Assembly: GCA_020091685.1 (NCBI GenBank)
Contig: CM034591.1
Location: 9,868,833-9,932,832 of the forward strand
From: Lutjanus erythropterus
Taxonomy: Eukaryota; Chordata; Actinopteri; Lutjaniformes; Lutjanidae
DNA length: 64,000 bases
Reading direction: 5' to 3'
The stretch's first letter is position 1, and every line of letters begins with the position of its first letter. Position numbers and translations under genes: made by a program. Positions 1 through 59,969 of this stretch are shown piece by piece. The notes under the pieces were generated by a model, which did no database searches, was not told where the DNA came from, and saw only the letters and a program-made list of their open reading frames with translations.

Positions 1-2281
1 ATTCTTCTCAGGAGGAGTTTGAGACCAGGCCAGAACTTAAAAGACTACTTGATATTACAGTTTATAGTTGGCAATAAATACAATTCTGCAGTGATGTGCC
101 AACATGCACATCTGCCTGTCACAGTCTAGTCAAAGTTAATAGTTAGTAATAGGTTTGTTTGATTTGGAGTATTTATACAACTCTTTGGCTACAGCTACCT
201 GCAAAAATAGTGACATTCCCATCAGCCTCAGTTGCACTTGAGGTTTAGTATTAATTAACAAAAGTGAACCTGCTAACAAGCTAAAGTCACTTCATAGGTA
301 CATTAAAAACTACTGCACTACATGGTAAACATTACACTGGATAAACAGCATGTTGACATTTTCATTGTGAGGATGATCGGATCAAAGCATCGCTGTGCTC
401 CAATAAAGAAAAGAAGCACTGGGTGATTGTTTCTGTTGTCATGATCCGCTGATCCGATCACTAGGGGGTGCTGGGAATAGGAAGGGGTGGGAGAGGTGAC
501 GCCACAGAGGGCCAGTTAAATGCCAACACAGACGACTTAGTCTCACTGTCAAATACTAAAGTAACATTATATATTTAGGGATATTATAGGCTTCACTAAG
601 ATCCCAAAGGTGAGGAGGATATTTTAAAAGTCCAAAGTCTGTGTGTCTGTGTCTGGACAATATCACAGCATCATCTTCTTTCACATTATCATCTTATGTT
701 TAATATCACAATCCAAATCATATCCATGACATCAACTGCTCTTATGGAGTGCAGAGCAGACATATGGAAGACAGAGATGCTGTGTGTCGCATCCCTGGAA
801 AAGAGACAGCAAACTGGGTTGTAATTAAGGATTTAAAATTCTCTTTTCACTTCTGCTGATTAACGGGGTTTCAGTGGGCGAACAGGCCGCTTCACCAAAA
901 AAAAAAAAAACATCTCTAAATGCACAGTAGGGTGCAAATTTGATTGTTTTATCCAAAGATTATTATAGCATCTTAGTTCTGATGGGAAATTAGTTATAAT
1001 TGCCGTAATACTGGCATAGGAAGAAACAGTTGCCGATATACAATCCAGTTGCCATTCGGAATAAGCCTGAAGTAAAGCCTGACAGAGCCACTAGTGTGTT
1101 TGACAAAAAGACCTCCCCAGTTGTTTGGACACTAGCTGTTTCCCCAACAGTGTGTTCTGCTATAAAACTTATCTGGTGAAGAAAAAATGTCCTCGCTTAC
1201 TTTCACAACAAGAGGTCAAATTTAAACTGTTTCTGTCTCTTCAAATGTGCTGTGATTTGTGCGACACAGCAAATGTCAACACACTGCAGAAACCGGACAA
1301 TATAATCTTCATAACTGCCTCGAAGGACTCCATTAAGGGGCCTATATGCTATAGTTTCACATTTCATTACACCATCTTATTATGTGAGCGCCCTCGCTGT
1401 GCAACACCTCCATTTATAGTTTGACTGTTGTTAGTACCTGCTGCAGTCTGTTAATGAGGCTTCTTCAGCTTTTTTTTTGTCTCTTCTTGCTTCTTCAATG
1501 CTGTATGGCTTTCCCCATCACATTATTACATTTTCTCCATTAACATTTGTATTTCTCCTGAGGGGCTTTTGCTAGTATTCATAAGCCTATTTATTACCTG
1601 CAATACAAATACAACCAAATTAACTTTAAGAACAATATTAGTAGGGCTTGATAATATGTTGATAAGATGTTTCACAAAATGGATTTCTGCAATCAAACGC
1701 ATGCTTTAAATTTATCCTGTATTCTATTTTTTTTATCAAGCCATATTTCACATTCTTCTTGTGATTGAGCTGCCATATTTTCCATTAATACATTATATTT
1801 CTTTAATATTTTCTAGTGAGCAAGATGTAAGTCTGGGCTCCAATTTCTCCTCTACTCTCTTTACTTCTCCACTTTAATCTTCTTTGAAACATCAGAATTA
1901 GCTCCATAAGATTGCTGAAAGTGTCCTTTTCTCTGGACGCGAGGATCGGGTACATTCACTAAATATGAAGTAGCTGGAGTGGATTAAAATGCAAAGTAAT
2001 TTATCTTCTCTCCACCATCAAAAGCACAGTCTCATCATTTTTATGTGAAGAAATGCAAATGTTGTGGGAAAATTCTCTTGGCAATAAATCATAATTTCTT
2101 TTTAGTCATTAAAAAAAAGTGCAACAACAATCTTGGCACAGAACCACATGTAAACAATGAGATTTGCTTTGAAACAGCTTCATATTTTAACTCCCAGGCT
2201 CCACATCAGCCGTTCTGTCACTTCCCAGAAAATGTTGTGCAAAATGATATTCTAAAAAGGAAAAACTGTGTGTGTCTCCAG
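1..2281 (+). other. DDB1 intron, 3' part; no gene seen
   Basis: AT-rich intronic sequence ending in the exon 13 acceptor. I found no DDB1 exon here: the preceding residues (FVDDQQTFFCGNVAH in human) are not encoded in any frame I could see. A short A tract lies near 897-910. The open frame at 1125-1424 shows no recognisable protein. Confidence 0.6.
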
Positions 2282-49513
<47,232 letters not shown>

Positions 49514-50115
49514 CCCCGACCGCCATCCGGACCCCCGCTGAGCCAGAGGAGGGTCCTGAGGAGGAGGCGAATTTGGCTTGGGTTTTGCAGATTTGTAAAT
49601 AATTATAAATAAACAGTGTGTGCATGTTCGTCCTTCAGACTCCAATGATTTGTCGACTGTTGAGAACCCTGAAGGTGCTACATGGTGAGTGCAGCACTCT
49701 TCATTTAGACAAGTCTCTGGGCGAAGTGTGTAGCACCCTGTTTGGACAACAAAAAGACCAAAGTAAAGACGTTGGTCTTAGCGTGTTTGAGTGTGTGTGC
49801 GCGCATGTGTGATTGCGTCCGTGTGGAATAATGTGTGACTATAAATAGGAAAAAAATCCCCAGAGATTTTCTTCACCAAAAAACATTCTCTGGGATATTT
49901 GTGACAGTTTGAGGCAGGTTGAAGGTTAGCAGATCCTCTCCACCCCACAGGTTAAATCCGACTGATTTACACTTTTAAAGTTTATTATTGAAGCCTGGAG
50001 TAAACACGCTGTATGAAAAACAAAATGAGGAAATGATAGATTTATAGCTATTTTGTCTTTGTGATGTTTTCTTTGTTTATTCTAATAAACTTTGCTTTAG
50101 TACTGTTAACACCTG
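49514..50115 (+). other. ddb1: DDB1 3' UTR with two candidate poly(A) signals
   Basis: After the stop, AATAAA at 49608-49613 is followed by a TG-rich stretch and would give a short UTR of about 110-120 nt. A second AATAAA at 50094-50099 is followed by T/G-rich sequence and would give about 600 nt. Both look usable; which is preferred cannot be read from sequence. The 3' limit given here is approximate. Confidence 0.65.
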
Positions 50116-50279
50116 TGTCTCATTTGTCTCAATTCGTCTTAGTTTGTTTCTGTCTGACATTTACTTACCTCGTTCTCTTTGTCCTTCGTGGGACATAAGC
50201 CTCCAAAAATCTGCAATGCAGCCATCCACCAATTCTGTCTCCTGGAGGTTTTTAGAGTTGATTCAGTCCTCTCCCCAGC

Positions 50280-50720
50280 CTAATGTCCTCTAGCTGGTAG
50301 TAGTAGCAGTAATAACAATAATAATTTATATAGCACCTTTATAAACAGTTTTCAAAGTGCTCTGACAGACAACACAAAGAGCAGGATACCCAGGAGGCAA
50401 TATAATTATCCATGCATCAGGTCACAGGGGGGCGCTGGAGCCTATCCCAGCTGACATTGGGCAAGAGGTGGGGTACACCCTGGACAAGTCACCAGTTCAT
50501 CTTGGGCTGACGTGTAGAGACAAACAACCACTGCTGCTCACACTGACACCTATGGGCAAATTAGAGTTATCAGTTAACCTATAAGGCTGCATATGTTTGG
50601 ACTGTGGGAGAAAGCCAGAATACCCGGAAAGAACATGCAACCTCCACACAGAAAGGTCCTGCCACAGGCTCCCCAGCCCTCTGGAGGCAAAGGCACTAAC
50701 CGCTGCCCTCAATATGACAG
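50280..50720. repeat. LINE-type tail and conserved 'tttggactgtgggag' repeat
   Basis: aataatttatatagcaccttt and tttcaaagtgctctgaca (50320-50365) match the tail seen near 26740. Next come gcgctggagcctatcccagc, ggtggggtacaccctggaca and tttggactgtgggagaaa (50426-50640), a block found widely in vertebrate repeats. Class not certain. Confidence 0.6.
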
Positions 50721-51079
50721 AAAGCCAAAACAGGCACAAGACAAAACTGAGATAAGACTATTAGAGATAAGAACAGGAAAACAGGAAGTCTCATGGCCGC
50801 CTAGTCTAGTCAATATAAATAAATAAAAATAACTGAATGGATATAAATGCGACATCAAGTATTGTCAATATAAATAAACGCAATTAAAAGATTGAAAAGA
50901 TCACATAAAAGCAAGTCTAAAAAAATGGGTAAAGGGTTACAGTCACACCAGTTAAATCACATAAGACCAGCCAGGTTTTGAACTGTGTGCAAGCTGCCCC
51001 GGGACGTCAAGCCCGACCAACTCAAGCTGCTGTGTAACAAATGCCATAACCACAGTCCAGCAGAACGCAGGTTGGGCTT

Positions 51080-51660
51080 TATCAGAATCATAAATACTTT
51101 GTATATGCCTGGGGAAAAATTTTGTTGTGTTACAGCTGCTCCCATTTAAGAATATAAGTAAACATAGAAATGAAGTGTGTGAAAATAAGTAGGAAGAAAT
51201 CTGTGCAGTATATAGAAAAGAAGAAATGCGTTAACAATATGTTTACAATATGTACGACAGTGGTACAAATAAACATTGTAAACAAATGATGCTGAAGATG
51301 TGGGATATATGTAATGTTTTAAGATGCAGGAGTATTGTCACTAAGAGTATAGGTTGGCTGAAATGCACAGTGTAAATAAATAAATAAAAGCAGTAATGAT
51401 GCCAGTGTATTGCACAGTTGAATTATTGCACAAAATGACTGTACTGGTAGATCAATATTGCACAGATGAAGCTATAAATGATAAATAAATAAATAATAAG
51501 CTTCTTCCAGTGGTGCAATAAGTCCAGGGTCAATCTATTGATTCAGAGGGTCGGACGCGCCGAGCGAGGAGTTGTAAAGTTTTGATGGCCACAGGCAGGA
51601 CTGACTTCCTGTGGTGCAGAGCACATCGTATCAGCAGCACAGGGCATTTCCAACATTAGT
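51080..51660 (-). repeat. LINE 3' tail remnant
   Basis: Begins atcagaatcataaatacttt, contains repeated taaataaataaa runs and ends with gttttgatggccacaggcag, actgacttcctgtggtgcag. Order parallels 36655-37040. Minus-strand orientation inferred from the terminal tail word. Confidence 0.55.
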
Positions 51661-51736
51661 TATCCTCAAAATCTGCCTTCTCTGCGGTCATAAAAAGTAG
51701 AGGGCAACTATTTTGATAATTGATTAGTCTGTCACT

Positions 51737-52835
51737 TGTGGCCAGGCTAGCAGCATCTCTCGCTCTGGGGACGATAATGTCGGTCAGTCCACCACTTTAG
51801 TCCAGACTGAAATATCTCAACTATTAATGGATCGCCATGAAACTTTGTTACAGATATTCCCCGTCCCTACAGCAGCGGTTCCCAAACTTTTTTCCTCCTG
51901 ACTCAGTGTCATATTGTATTCAATGCATAACAGTTCAGAACAACTGATAAACTGTACAATTAACAAGGAACTCAACAACTATAGGAAGTTTGTTTTCCTG
52001 AAAATTTTAGAAACTTTTGATCCAGTTTTTGTTATTATGGTTTTTTTTTTTTTTTTAATAATTATACATACTTAATAAGCTTCTTTTTTGACAAATTCAG
52101 TAACGCTTGGCCATTGTTCGATTAACTATTTGGTTGTTTTAAGATTTCTGTGCAGGATGAGGCTGTTTAGCAGAGAGTGAGGGCTCTGTGAATATAACTC
52201 GTGTTCAGGTCTTCACTGTGCTCCTATCCTCTGAGATTTTATCATTTAGTTTTCTTCACAGAAATGCTGAGATACAGGCTATGATTTTTTTAAAAATAGT
52301 TTTCTTTCACCCCAATCCGGAAAGCCTTGCGACCCCCCATGAAGCTTTGTGCCGGTGCCCTGGGGCAGTTTTTCTGAAACTTTTTACACGTCTTTGCCAC
52401 TTCAGAAAATATTAGACACGCCAAGTACCACTGTTAGAGGCAGATGTTAAAATACAGCAGACTGAAAGGAGAGACAAAACTTATTTTAAAATATATTTCA
52501 GCAATCTCATAATTTAAGTATTTTCAGTTGACATTCTGTGGTATTTTGACTGTGCTTGAAATTAACTTATTCACTTTCCTTTTTCTTTTTTTTATTTTAG
52601 GAGATTTCTTAGCGTACCAGTACAGGAAACGTTGAGTACCACCAGTGGTGCTCCTACTATAGTTGAAGAATCTAGGCCCTAGTGGGTAAATGCTACTGAT
52701 GCTGACGGTCCTCTCACGTTTCCTCTGAACTGTCTGCAGACATTCATGGTTCACAGGTGATGTACTGATGTATTTTATCCTAATGACTTTTCTTCTAGCG
52801 TCACTGTGAAGCTGACATTTGTTTTTTTTAATGAA
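51737..52835 (+). repeat. Dispersed repeat split by about 870 bp
   Basis: First part 51737-51868 (gtcagtccaccactttagtc, cagactgaaatatctcaact, tggatcgccatgaaactttg). Second part about 52735-52835 (cagacattcatggttcacag, tatcctaatgacttttcttc). As I recall the common teleost repeat, these parts are normally contiguous. The sequence between includes another repeat word, cagcggttcccaaactttttt. Confidence 0.5.
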
Positions 52836-52960
52836 ATGTCACCATGAGAACTGAATCGACATCTGTGACATCTGGCTCAGATAGTCACGGTTCCTAAATA
52901 ATTTTGATTCCCTGATTTATCACTAAACGCAGAGTCTCCAGGATGGCTGCTGAGTCTTCT

Positions 52961-53115
52961 GGGAGGCTTTTTATGCCTTTGAAGACAGAACAGCTGAAGA
53001 CATGACAGGCAAGGGTGAGAGAGAGTGGGGGAATGACATGCAGCAAAAGACCATGGAGGACTCACACCCTCTGTACACAGGGCAAATGCTCTACCAACTG
53101 AGCTATGGGGCTACC
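52961..53115 (-). repeat. tRNA-derived SINE
   Basis: Minus strand reads ggtagccccatagctcagtt ggtagagcatttgccc (A-box), ending in aaaggcataaaaagcc. The B-box is worn. CT-rich middle visible as gggtgagagagagtgggg. Confidence 0.75.
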
Positions 53116-53671
53116 ATATTAGATCTTGATTTAGCAAAAATTGACTAGTTTCAGTGTTCAGCTTATGAATGTTAACATTTGCTGATTTTCTTACTCCTCT
53201 GAGGTTGTAAACTAAATCTGTTCTTTGAGACTGCAGAGGGCTGCACTTTAAAGGAAGTGAAGCTGCCCGCTAAAGTCAAAATGATCAAGTTGTTCAAATT
53301 TAGAGATATGAAAAATAAAAAATATATTATGGAAAAAAGCAACACTGTTGCTGCAAATAAGGCAGGAGAAGAAGGATGCTGTCAGAAAATTACTGATCGG
53401 CTGCCGTTTATTTCTAACATGACAACTGCACATTAGACAGTTTAACTTCATGCACATGCTGTCAGTCTGACTCGGCACCATGATGACAGGGATGTGGAGA
53501 TCACAAGTTTTTGGCCAAATCAAAATAAAATAAATGTGACTGATGGAAGATTTTCTGTGATAAATAGAACAGACTGATGAACTTTCTGATCAGTTTCCTG
53601 AGCTGCAATATCAGTGATAAAAAGACTTTAAATAGTAAATAGTAGTTGTATTCAAGGTGGTATGTAGTTTC

Positions 53672-54306
53672 TGTCACAGTTCTGCAGGCCCAGTTTCCCT
53701 TGACCTGTTCCCCATTCTCCCAGTTTCCCTCCTGTCCCTCTGCCCCAGTAAATTTCCACTCTACCTGCCTCTGCTCCACTCTACCTGCCAGCCACTCCCA
53801 CCTCATCAGCTCAACTCCACTCACCTGCTGGCACAGCTGCAGCTCATCCCCAATCAACCCAGTATAAAGCCTCTCCAGCACTCTCACTCCTTGCCAGACT
53901 GTTCTTCATTTTTTCCCCTGCAAGACTCTCCAGCCCTTTTCCTGGATTGTTTTCCCTGTTGCCTACTCTGCCCATTCTGACTCTCCTGCCTTGCCTGGTT
54001 CCGGATGTTCACCTCAGCCTTCTGTCCCTGACCGTGAGTTCTGTCCCTGCATTCCTGGTTTCTGCCTGCCTGTCCCTGTGGCTGCTTGGTGCGTCCGTCT
54101 GTCATCGCTGTCTCACCTGGTCTTGACTTCCCTGCTGTAAGTTCCTCTGCTTCATCGGCCAGCTCAACTCAGTGACTCTACAAAGGACTGTTTCCTGTGC
54201 ATTTTGGTCTGCCCACATTCCTGTTTGCCTGAACTTTATTAAAGATCATTACCACTGTTCCAGATTTTCTGTGTGCTGCTTTTGGGTCCAAAGTACACCC
54301 GTTACA
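53672..54306 (+). mobile_element. Solo LTR of an LTR retrotransposon (635 bp)
   Basis: Begins TGTCACAG and ends CCGTTACA (TG...CA, imperfect inverted tips), flanked by exact 5-bp duplications GTTTC (53667-53671, 54307-54311). Within it, TATAAA at 53863-53868 and ATTAAA at 54238-54243 sit in the order promoter then poly(A) signal. No internal gag-pol sequence nearby, so recombination between two LTRs probably left this one. The C-rich left half makes long chance frames. Confidence 0.85.
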
Positions 54307-55142
54307 GTTTCGTTGTTATTTTAGTGTGTGGTTGACACACTGTAAATTTAAAGTATTAATATGAGCTGAAGCAAAAGGGAAAAGCTGACTGTACATCACC
54401 AAATGGAGGTTCCCATGGCAACACAATGCATACAGTTTGTGCTGCTGTTACATTGTCTTGCATTTCTGTAATATCACTGACTGAGACTGTATAATGCAAA
54501 TGTACAGCTCAACTTTTCATTTTTAACGTATTTCCCCAGTTTATAATTTATCGCTCATAAACAACCTGTTTAGGAAAACAATTAGTTACAGAGCAGTGCT
54601 TTTTTCAGACGATTTAATCTGAAACTCTGAACACAACCTGCTCCCAACCAGGTTATGAGTTCAGCATCGGTTACCATGGTGATCCAGCCAGGTTAAAAGA
54701 GATCCACTTTCGTGACACCGAAAACTCTGGCGCTAACCCATTAATCTGGCTTCGTAGTACACCCCTCAGGTCAGACAAAGGCTGTTTATCACATTTTCCA
54801 CACAGGGGCAATTTTGTGTTATTCACACAGATAAAAGGAACATCCATATAATCAATACAATTAAAAGCAGGTGAAAAATACATCAAATAGAAATGAGAGG
54901 GTAAGAGATTAATATTAGGAAAGAGAATAAAAATAAAATGGAATAAAAACATGACAGTGACTTCAGAGGATTGTGGACCACAAACCTGACAGTAGACCCA
55001 ATTTGGGATAGGTCTCATTAATTAAAGTCAATCCTGGGAAGAGTTAATTTGTGCAAATTAACATTCCTCCAAAACTCTTCAACTTAAACCAAAAAAAATC
55101 TAGATGGATAAACAGCAGTACAGGCCAGAGGAAAATGTGTAT

Positions 55143-55176
55143 TTTTAATTTGGGGGTGAACTATCCCTTTAAGTGC
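55143..55176. repeat. Isolated MITE end
   Basis: tttgggggtgaactatccctttaa is the terminal word of the element type at 37509-38067, without a matching partner nearby. Confidence 0.55.
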
Positions 55177-56446
55177 AATCTTAGGGCCATATCATGATGT
55201 GAATATGTAATCTTGGGCTTTGGGAAATCTTGCTTGATATTTTTATTAGCGTAGTGACATTTTTGCCCTGGTTTGATGCTGATCCATTCAGACTGCACAT
55301 TATAGTTATTCTCTGCTCATATATACACTTATATTATAATGCACTTAAACAAGTTGCCCTCCACAATCACTGTTGTTGACCTCATTCATCAATTAAAGCA
55401 GCGTCTCGAGTTTGCAGTTAATGCAGCCTTGGTAGTTGGAGCCCACGCAGCTATAATGGATCTTAGGCATTCAATTGAGAAAGTGTGAGGAGAGAAACAA
55501 AGCTCTCAATCTCTTTGTGTCAGTAGATCAGCTTGTGTGCATACAAAACACACAGGGTTTCCTTCTTGTGTCTGTGTCAGACCTGCTGAAAATGCAGAAT
55601 ATTACTGTGTGCATTGTTTTCTCAAGCGCCTCATTAATTTCTGTTGCGCGTGCTTCCTTTCATCTGCGGTAAACACTGTCGAATTGGAAGATACGAGCTC
55701 CTTCAGTGGAAAATATCAAAGGTCTTACAGACTGAAACACTGGCAGGGTGACAGGGTAATTCTCTACACCTTTGCATTCTTCTAACTGAGGAGGTTTGAG
55801 GCAAACTGGTCAGAAACTGGCAGTGGACGTCCTCTGCCAGTTTTCCTGAGCTATTTCTGTCCTCCTGTCACCATCCTGAGGCATTCAGGCCTTTTGTTTT
55901 GCTCTTGTGTTTCTTAACCCGATTCCCCATTCACTCTTTGTCCTCATATTTACATTTGTTGTTTCAATTTAAATAAATAAAGCTGCCATACATGAGGCAG
56001 CCGAGCATTCGGTTCTGTAAATATATTGTGCTTATAAAGAGTGAAAGGAGGTAAATAGAAATGGAATAAACAGTGAATGTGATTTGACTGACAGAATAAA
56101 TGAATATGAGATTAATTCATTTTCCTCACATATTGTAAAATCCTCCTCTTTTCATTGATGTGAGATTCAATTTGAGATATTCTATTATTGAAACTCATGA
56201 GGAAATTCATGCTACTGAGATTTTTATTTTTATTAAGGATTTATGTCAACTAAATGTGGTAAATCCCTCGTGTTCTTGCACACGCTGCAGCGCTGCTTCA
56301 CCGAGGATGTGCCAGAAAACAGCACACAGTGATGATGGCACTATGTGCAACCACATTTACAACAGCAGCATTAACTCTTCGTGTGGATTTAAGTGTTGCT
56401 GACATAAAAAAGAAAAGCAATGTTGCAGAGAGATTTGATTAATCTT

Positions 56447-57003
56447 AAAAGACGTAGTTCACCCAAAAATGAAAATTCAGTGATTATCCTCTCATCCTGA
56501 TGCCATTTGAAGGTCAGGTTTAGTTTTTTAGCCCATGAAACACTGCTGGAGTTTCACAGGAAAACAGTGATGCAAACAATTGAAGTTTTCACTTAAAAAA
56601 CAACTCCAAAAATCATAAAATGCCTCCAAACTGCTCGTCTGGTGTAATCCAAGTCTCATAAACTCCCGACATGCTGTTCACTTGGGAACGCGCATTGTCA
56701 CACTGCACACACCCAGTTAAGATGGAGTGCACATGAATGTGAATGTGGCTCCAAACTGAGGATCTACAGTGAAGATTTAGACTAAAAACATGGTAAAAAT
56801 AACGTCTTTCAAGTCAACTTGGCGTGTCGGGGCGTTGGGAGACTTGGATTGCAGCAGACAATCAGTGCGGAGGCTTTTTTTTTTCTTTTAGTTGTTTTTC
56901 ACGTTCAAAAACTGGTCACCGTTCACTTGCTTTATTTGGGAGATTCTGCAAGGAGTAGATAATGACTGAAATTGCATTTTTGGGTAAGCTATCCCTTTAA
57001 AGG
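56447..57003. mobile_element. MITE with 'gttcacccaaaaatgaaaatt' ends
   Basis: Left end gtagttcacccaaaaatgaa; right end gcatttttgggtaagctatc then cctttaa. Interior follows the 37509 element in order (gtaatccaagtctca, tggagtgcaca / gatggtgtgca, gaagatttagactaaaaaca, aaaactggtcacc). About 557 bp. Confidence 0.8.
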
Positions 57004-57690
57004 GATAGTTAGATTATTTGTTGTGGGCTTGAGGTACTTATCTATAGTCAGTATATTACCTACAGTAAATGGCGTTTGGAGAAGCAGCAGGAGTATCGTG
57101 TAGGAAACTTAATAGTGTGCTGCTGCACTCTTAGAAATAAAAGCTCTAACTAGAATCATAAAGGGTTCTTGAGCGTGTCCCGGAGGAGGCTGGTGGCTTT
57201 GGAGAGAGTGATATTTGGCTCATATAATGCTGATTTCCCACCAGAAAGGCCTGACGTGTTTTTTTTTTTTTTTTTTTTATATACAGCTGAAGAATGTCAG
57301 GAAATGAGGTGGAGAGAAGGTTTGGCATGCAGCAAAGGGCAGCAGGCTGGAATGGCACCAGTGTCACTGCTGAGGACTGATATCCTCAGCACATAAAGAG
57401 CAAACTCTACCAAGTCAGCTACAGGGGCACTGCTGGAAAAAAAACAGTCTGACAGCAAGGTAAATCAGTGAATATATTCTAAATATAGCACACACTTAAA
57501 CTGATTATTATTTTTCAAGTGGCTAAAATACAAGTCCCTGCTGACCCTGTCCACGCAGTTCATTGCTTAGCTTCCTACACCAGTACTCCTACTGCTTCTT
57601 CAAACTGGCCACCATCTACTCTAAGTAATACACTGTGTAAATAAGTACCTCTTACAACCCTACTTCAAACAATACAAACTATGCCTTTGA
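56999..57690. mobile_element. Long-TIR element carrying a nested SINE
   Basis: Left arm 57003-57125 and right arm about 57541-57690 are inverted copies: ttgaggtacttatcta / aaataagtacctcttac, tattacctacagtaaatgg / ccatctactctaagtaata, agaagcagcaggagta / tactcctactgcttctt. The middle contains the SINE at 57259-57431. The left end is directly joined to the MITE ending at 57003, so the junction reads as a ccctttaaaggg palindrome. Confidence 0.75.
57259..57431 (-). repeat. tRNA-derived SINE nested in a long-TIR element
   Basis: T run at 57259-57278, then the minus-strand SINE with cagctgacttggtagagt (worn A-box) near 57400-57418 and ctgctgccctttgctgcatg in the body. Minus strand, like the other four SINE copies in the window. 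Confidence 0.75.
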
Positions 57691-58999
57691 ATAACAACTA
57701 AATCTAAGCTATGATACCATAAAAACTTAGTTTCAAATATCACCCCTTTTTTTTTTTTTTTTCTCCCACAATATGAAATATTCATCACTAATTAAATTGA
57801 AGTTAAAGTTCAGGAAAAAAACATTGTAAGGTTTTACTTTGGATTTTGAGCAAATGTAATTCATCATCAGTATTGTGTTGGTGTGGTTTGATCCAGTTTG
57901 ATCACATCACTCCTACACAGACCTGAAAAGTTTCTCATACGAGGGAGGTTGCTAATTAGCGGTGACCCGTTCTGCTAATTAGTGACTATCGGTAGGAACC
58001 AGTTACACAAGTGGCGGTGGCTGGACGACTGAGTGGGTCAGGGAATTTAGATTAAGCTGCCAATTAAGCCAGTAAGACCAGCCTGGTAAGTACGGCCGGG
58101 CAGTGGCTGTAATTTAACCTGAGCAGATACAATAAGCTCGGGTCAAGCTGCAGAGTTAAATGAAGCTTAAAGGTAAGTTGCATGTCGGTCAGGGCTGCAG
58201 AATGGTGCCGTCTGTCACGGAGCCCAGTAGATTTATGACTGCACTGCCTGAGGGATCATTCTTACTGTATGTTCCCAGGATCCTGTGCTCCCAAGCACTA
58301 TATAGCACATAATGGGTTAGCATAGAGGTTAGCATAGAGCAGAGGACCCTGCAACAATGACATGCTACCCCTGCCTGATACTCACTGCAGGGCCTGGAGA
58401 TAGTTCAAGACATCATTTAATATTGGAGAAGAAAAATGATCCAACTCCATTTCTGAGTTTTGCTGTATGGTGAAAGTTTATTAAGTATGCATGTTGATAA
58501 ACTCGACAGACACAGAGCAGGTCTGAGGTGCTGAGCTGACCTCAAACAGAAGGATGAAAAGCAGTGATTAGACAGTATGTAAATAGCAGTGATCAAAGGG
58601 TGAGGAGAGGCACTGGTAGGTAGGTTTTGTGCGGTACTCAGACAAGATGCAATCACACAAAAGGGCAGGACTGAGGGCATTTGCATTACGGCAGAATCAG
58701 TGGGTCAAAATAGAATGGGGGCATGAGGTAGGAAGAAAACAGCTGGCATGTGACAGTCGAAGTGAAAAATCTGTAGGGGTGCTGGATTTAGAAGCAGCTT
58801 CCAGACAACATCGCTTGATTAGGAGTCTGCAAAACCACAAATGTCACCGGTCAGGGCCGGTCAAGGTGAAAACCAGCCGGCCACTGGCTGGTCGATTGGC
58901 GTATCTCTAATATGTTCATGCCATTATTGACTGTCAGGCTCAATATAAAGTCTGCACACTGTATATATGGTTTATATAAATACACATGTATCCATGCAT

Positions 59000-59165
59000 G
59001 TACTTCACACAATCATCCACTTCATGTATATCCAGACAAAAGTATTTCCTTGGTGCTTCTTATACGGCGCATATTTACACCTATTTTGTCACATTCTTGT
59101 GTACATTCACTTACATTTTTCACACATACTTTGCCAATAAAGCAGATTCTGATTCAGATTTTTCC
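59000..59165 (+). repeat. LINE 3' tail, plus strand
   Basis: Ends ccaataaagcagattctgat then tcagatt, the complement of the atcagaatc tail type seen elsewhere; AT- and ACA-rich body before it. Confidence 0.5.
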
Positions 59166-59969
59166 ACAGGGACGCTCACCCACCTTTTTTACTGTGTATT
59201 GATTATTAACTAACTGCGTGTTATCATCCGTAAACAACCCCAAACCTTAAATACGACTAAATTCTGATTAATACACCATTAAGACAGAACAGCACAGACA
59301 GAAATCTCTCAGCTGAAATAAGCAGAGGTGTTTTAAATTTAGCAGAGCATTTTGTGGTCATGTAGACTCCATTACTCACGGACGGGAAAATAGGTTGTCA
59401 GAGCCTTTTAAATATTTGTTTACATTAGAAATGTCTGTAAATTAATGACTAAAACAGGTTGTATTTTAAAGCATAGGTTGGCAATTAATTTTCACAAAGG
59501 GCTGCATGAGAAATTGATCAGGGTCCTGTTGGTCACACACACAAATGTGATATAAGGTCTCAATTATTGCAGAATCTCTAAATATGGAGCAGTCAGAAGT
59601 GTTCTATAAAGGGCACAACAGCATGTAGATGTCTATGAACTAACAGGTAGCGAACACTTAATGACCTTTTACTGTTGGTCACCTTTTCTGAATTGCCATG
59701 TGATGGAATTGTGAGCTAATTATTTTTGTTTTCAGGTTTTACAGTATGCGCTTCATGTCAGATACAGGTCACAAGAGTCGCAGCAGCAACAGTAGAAGAA
59801 GAACAATGTAAACAATGGATTATATTTTAATTGCAGTATATTTCCAAGTGCTCATGATGGCCTTGAGGGCTGCATGGAACATTTCAGTGGGTTGGATGTG
59901 GCCCCCAGGCTGCATTTTACGCAGGAAAACAAGAAAAACAAGCACGTCTCAGTCACAACGATTGTTACG

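Noticed and set aside
2045..2281. Open frame running into the first DDB1 exon with its own ATG
   Set aside because: Upstream residues do not resemble DDB1 and a good acceptor (tctccag) lies exactly at the start of conservation, so this is intron read-through.
53501..53980. Frames of 73-128 codons on both strands
   Set aside because: They mostly lie in the C-rich half of the solo LTR; no protein similarity recognised.
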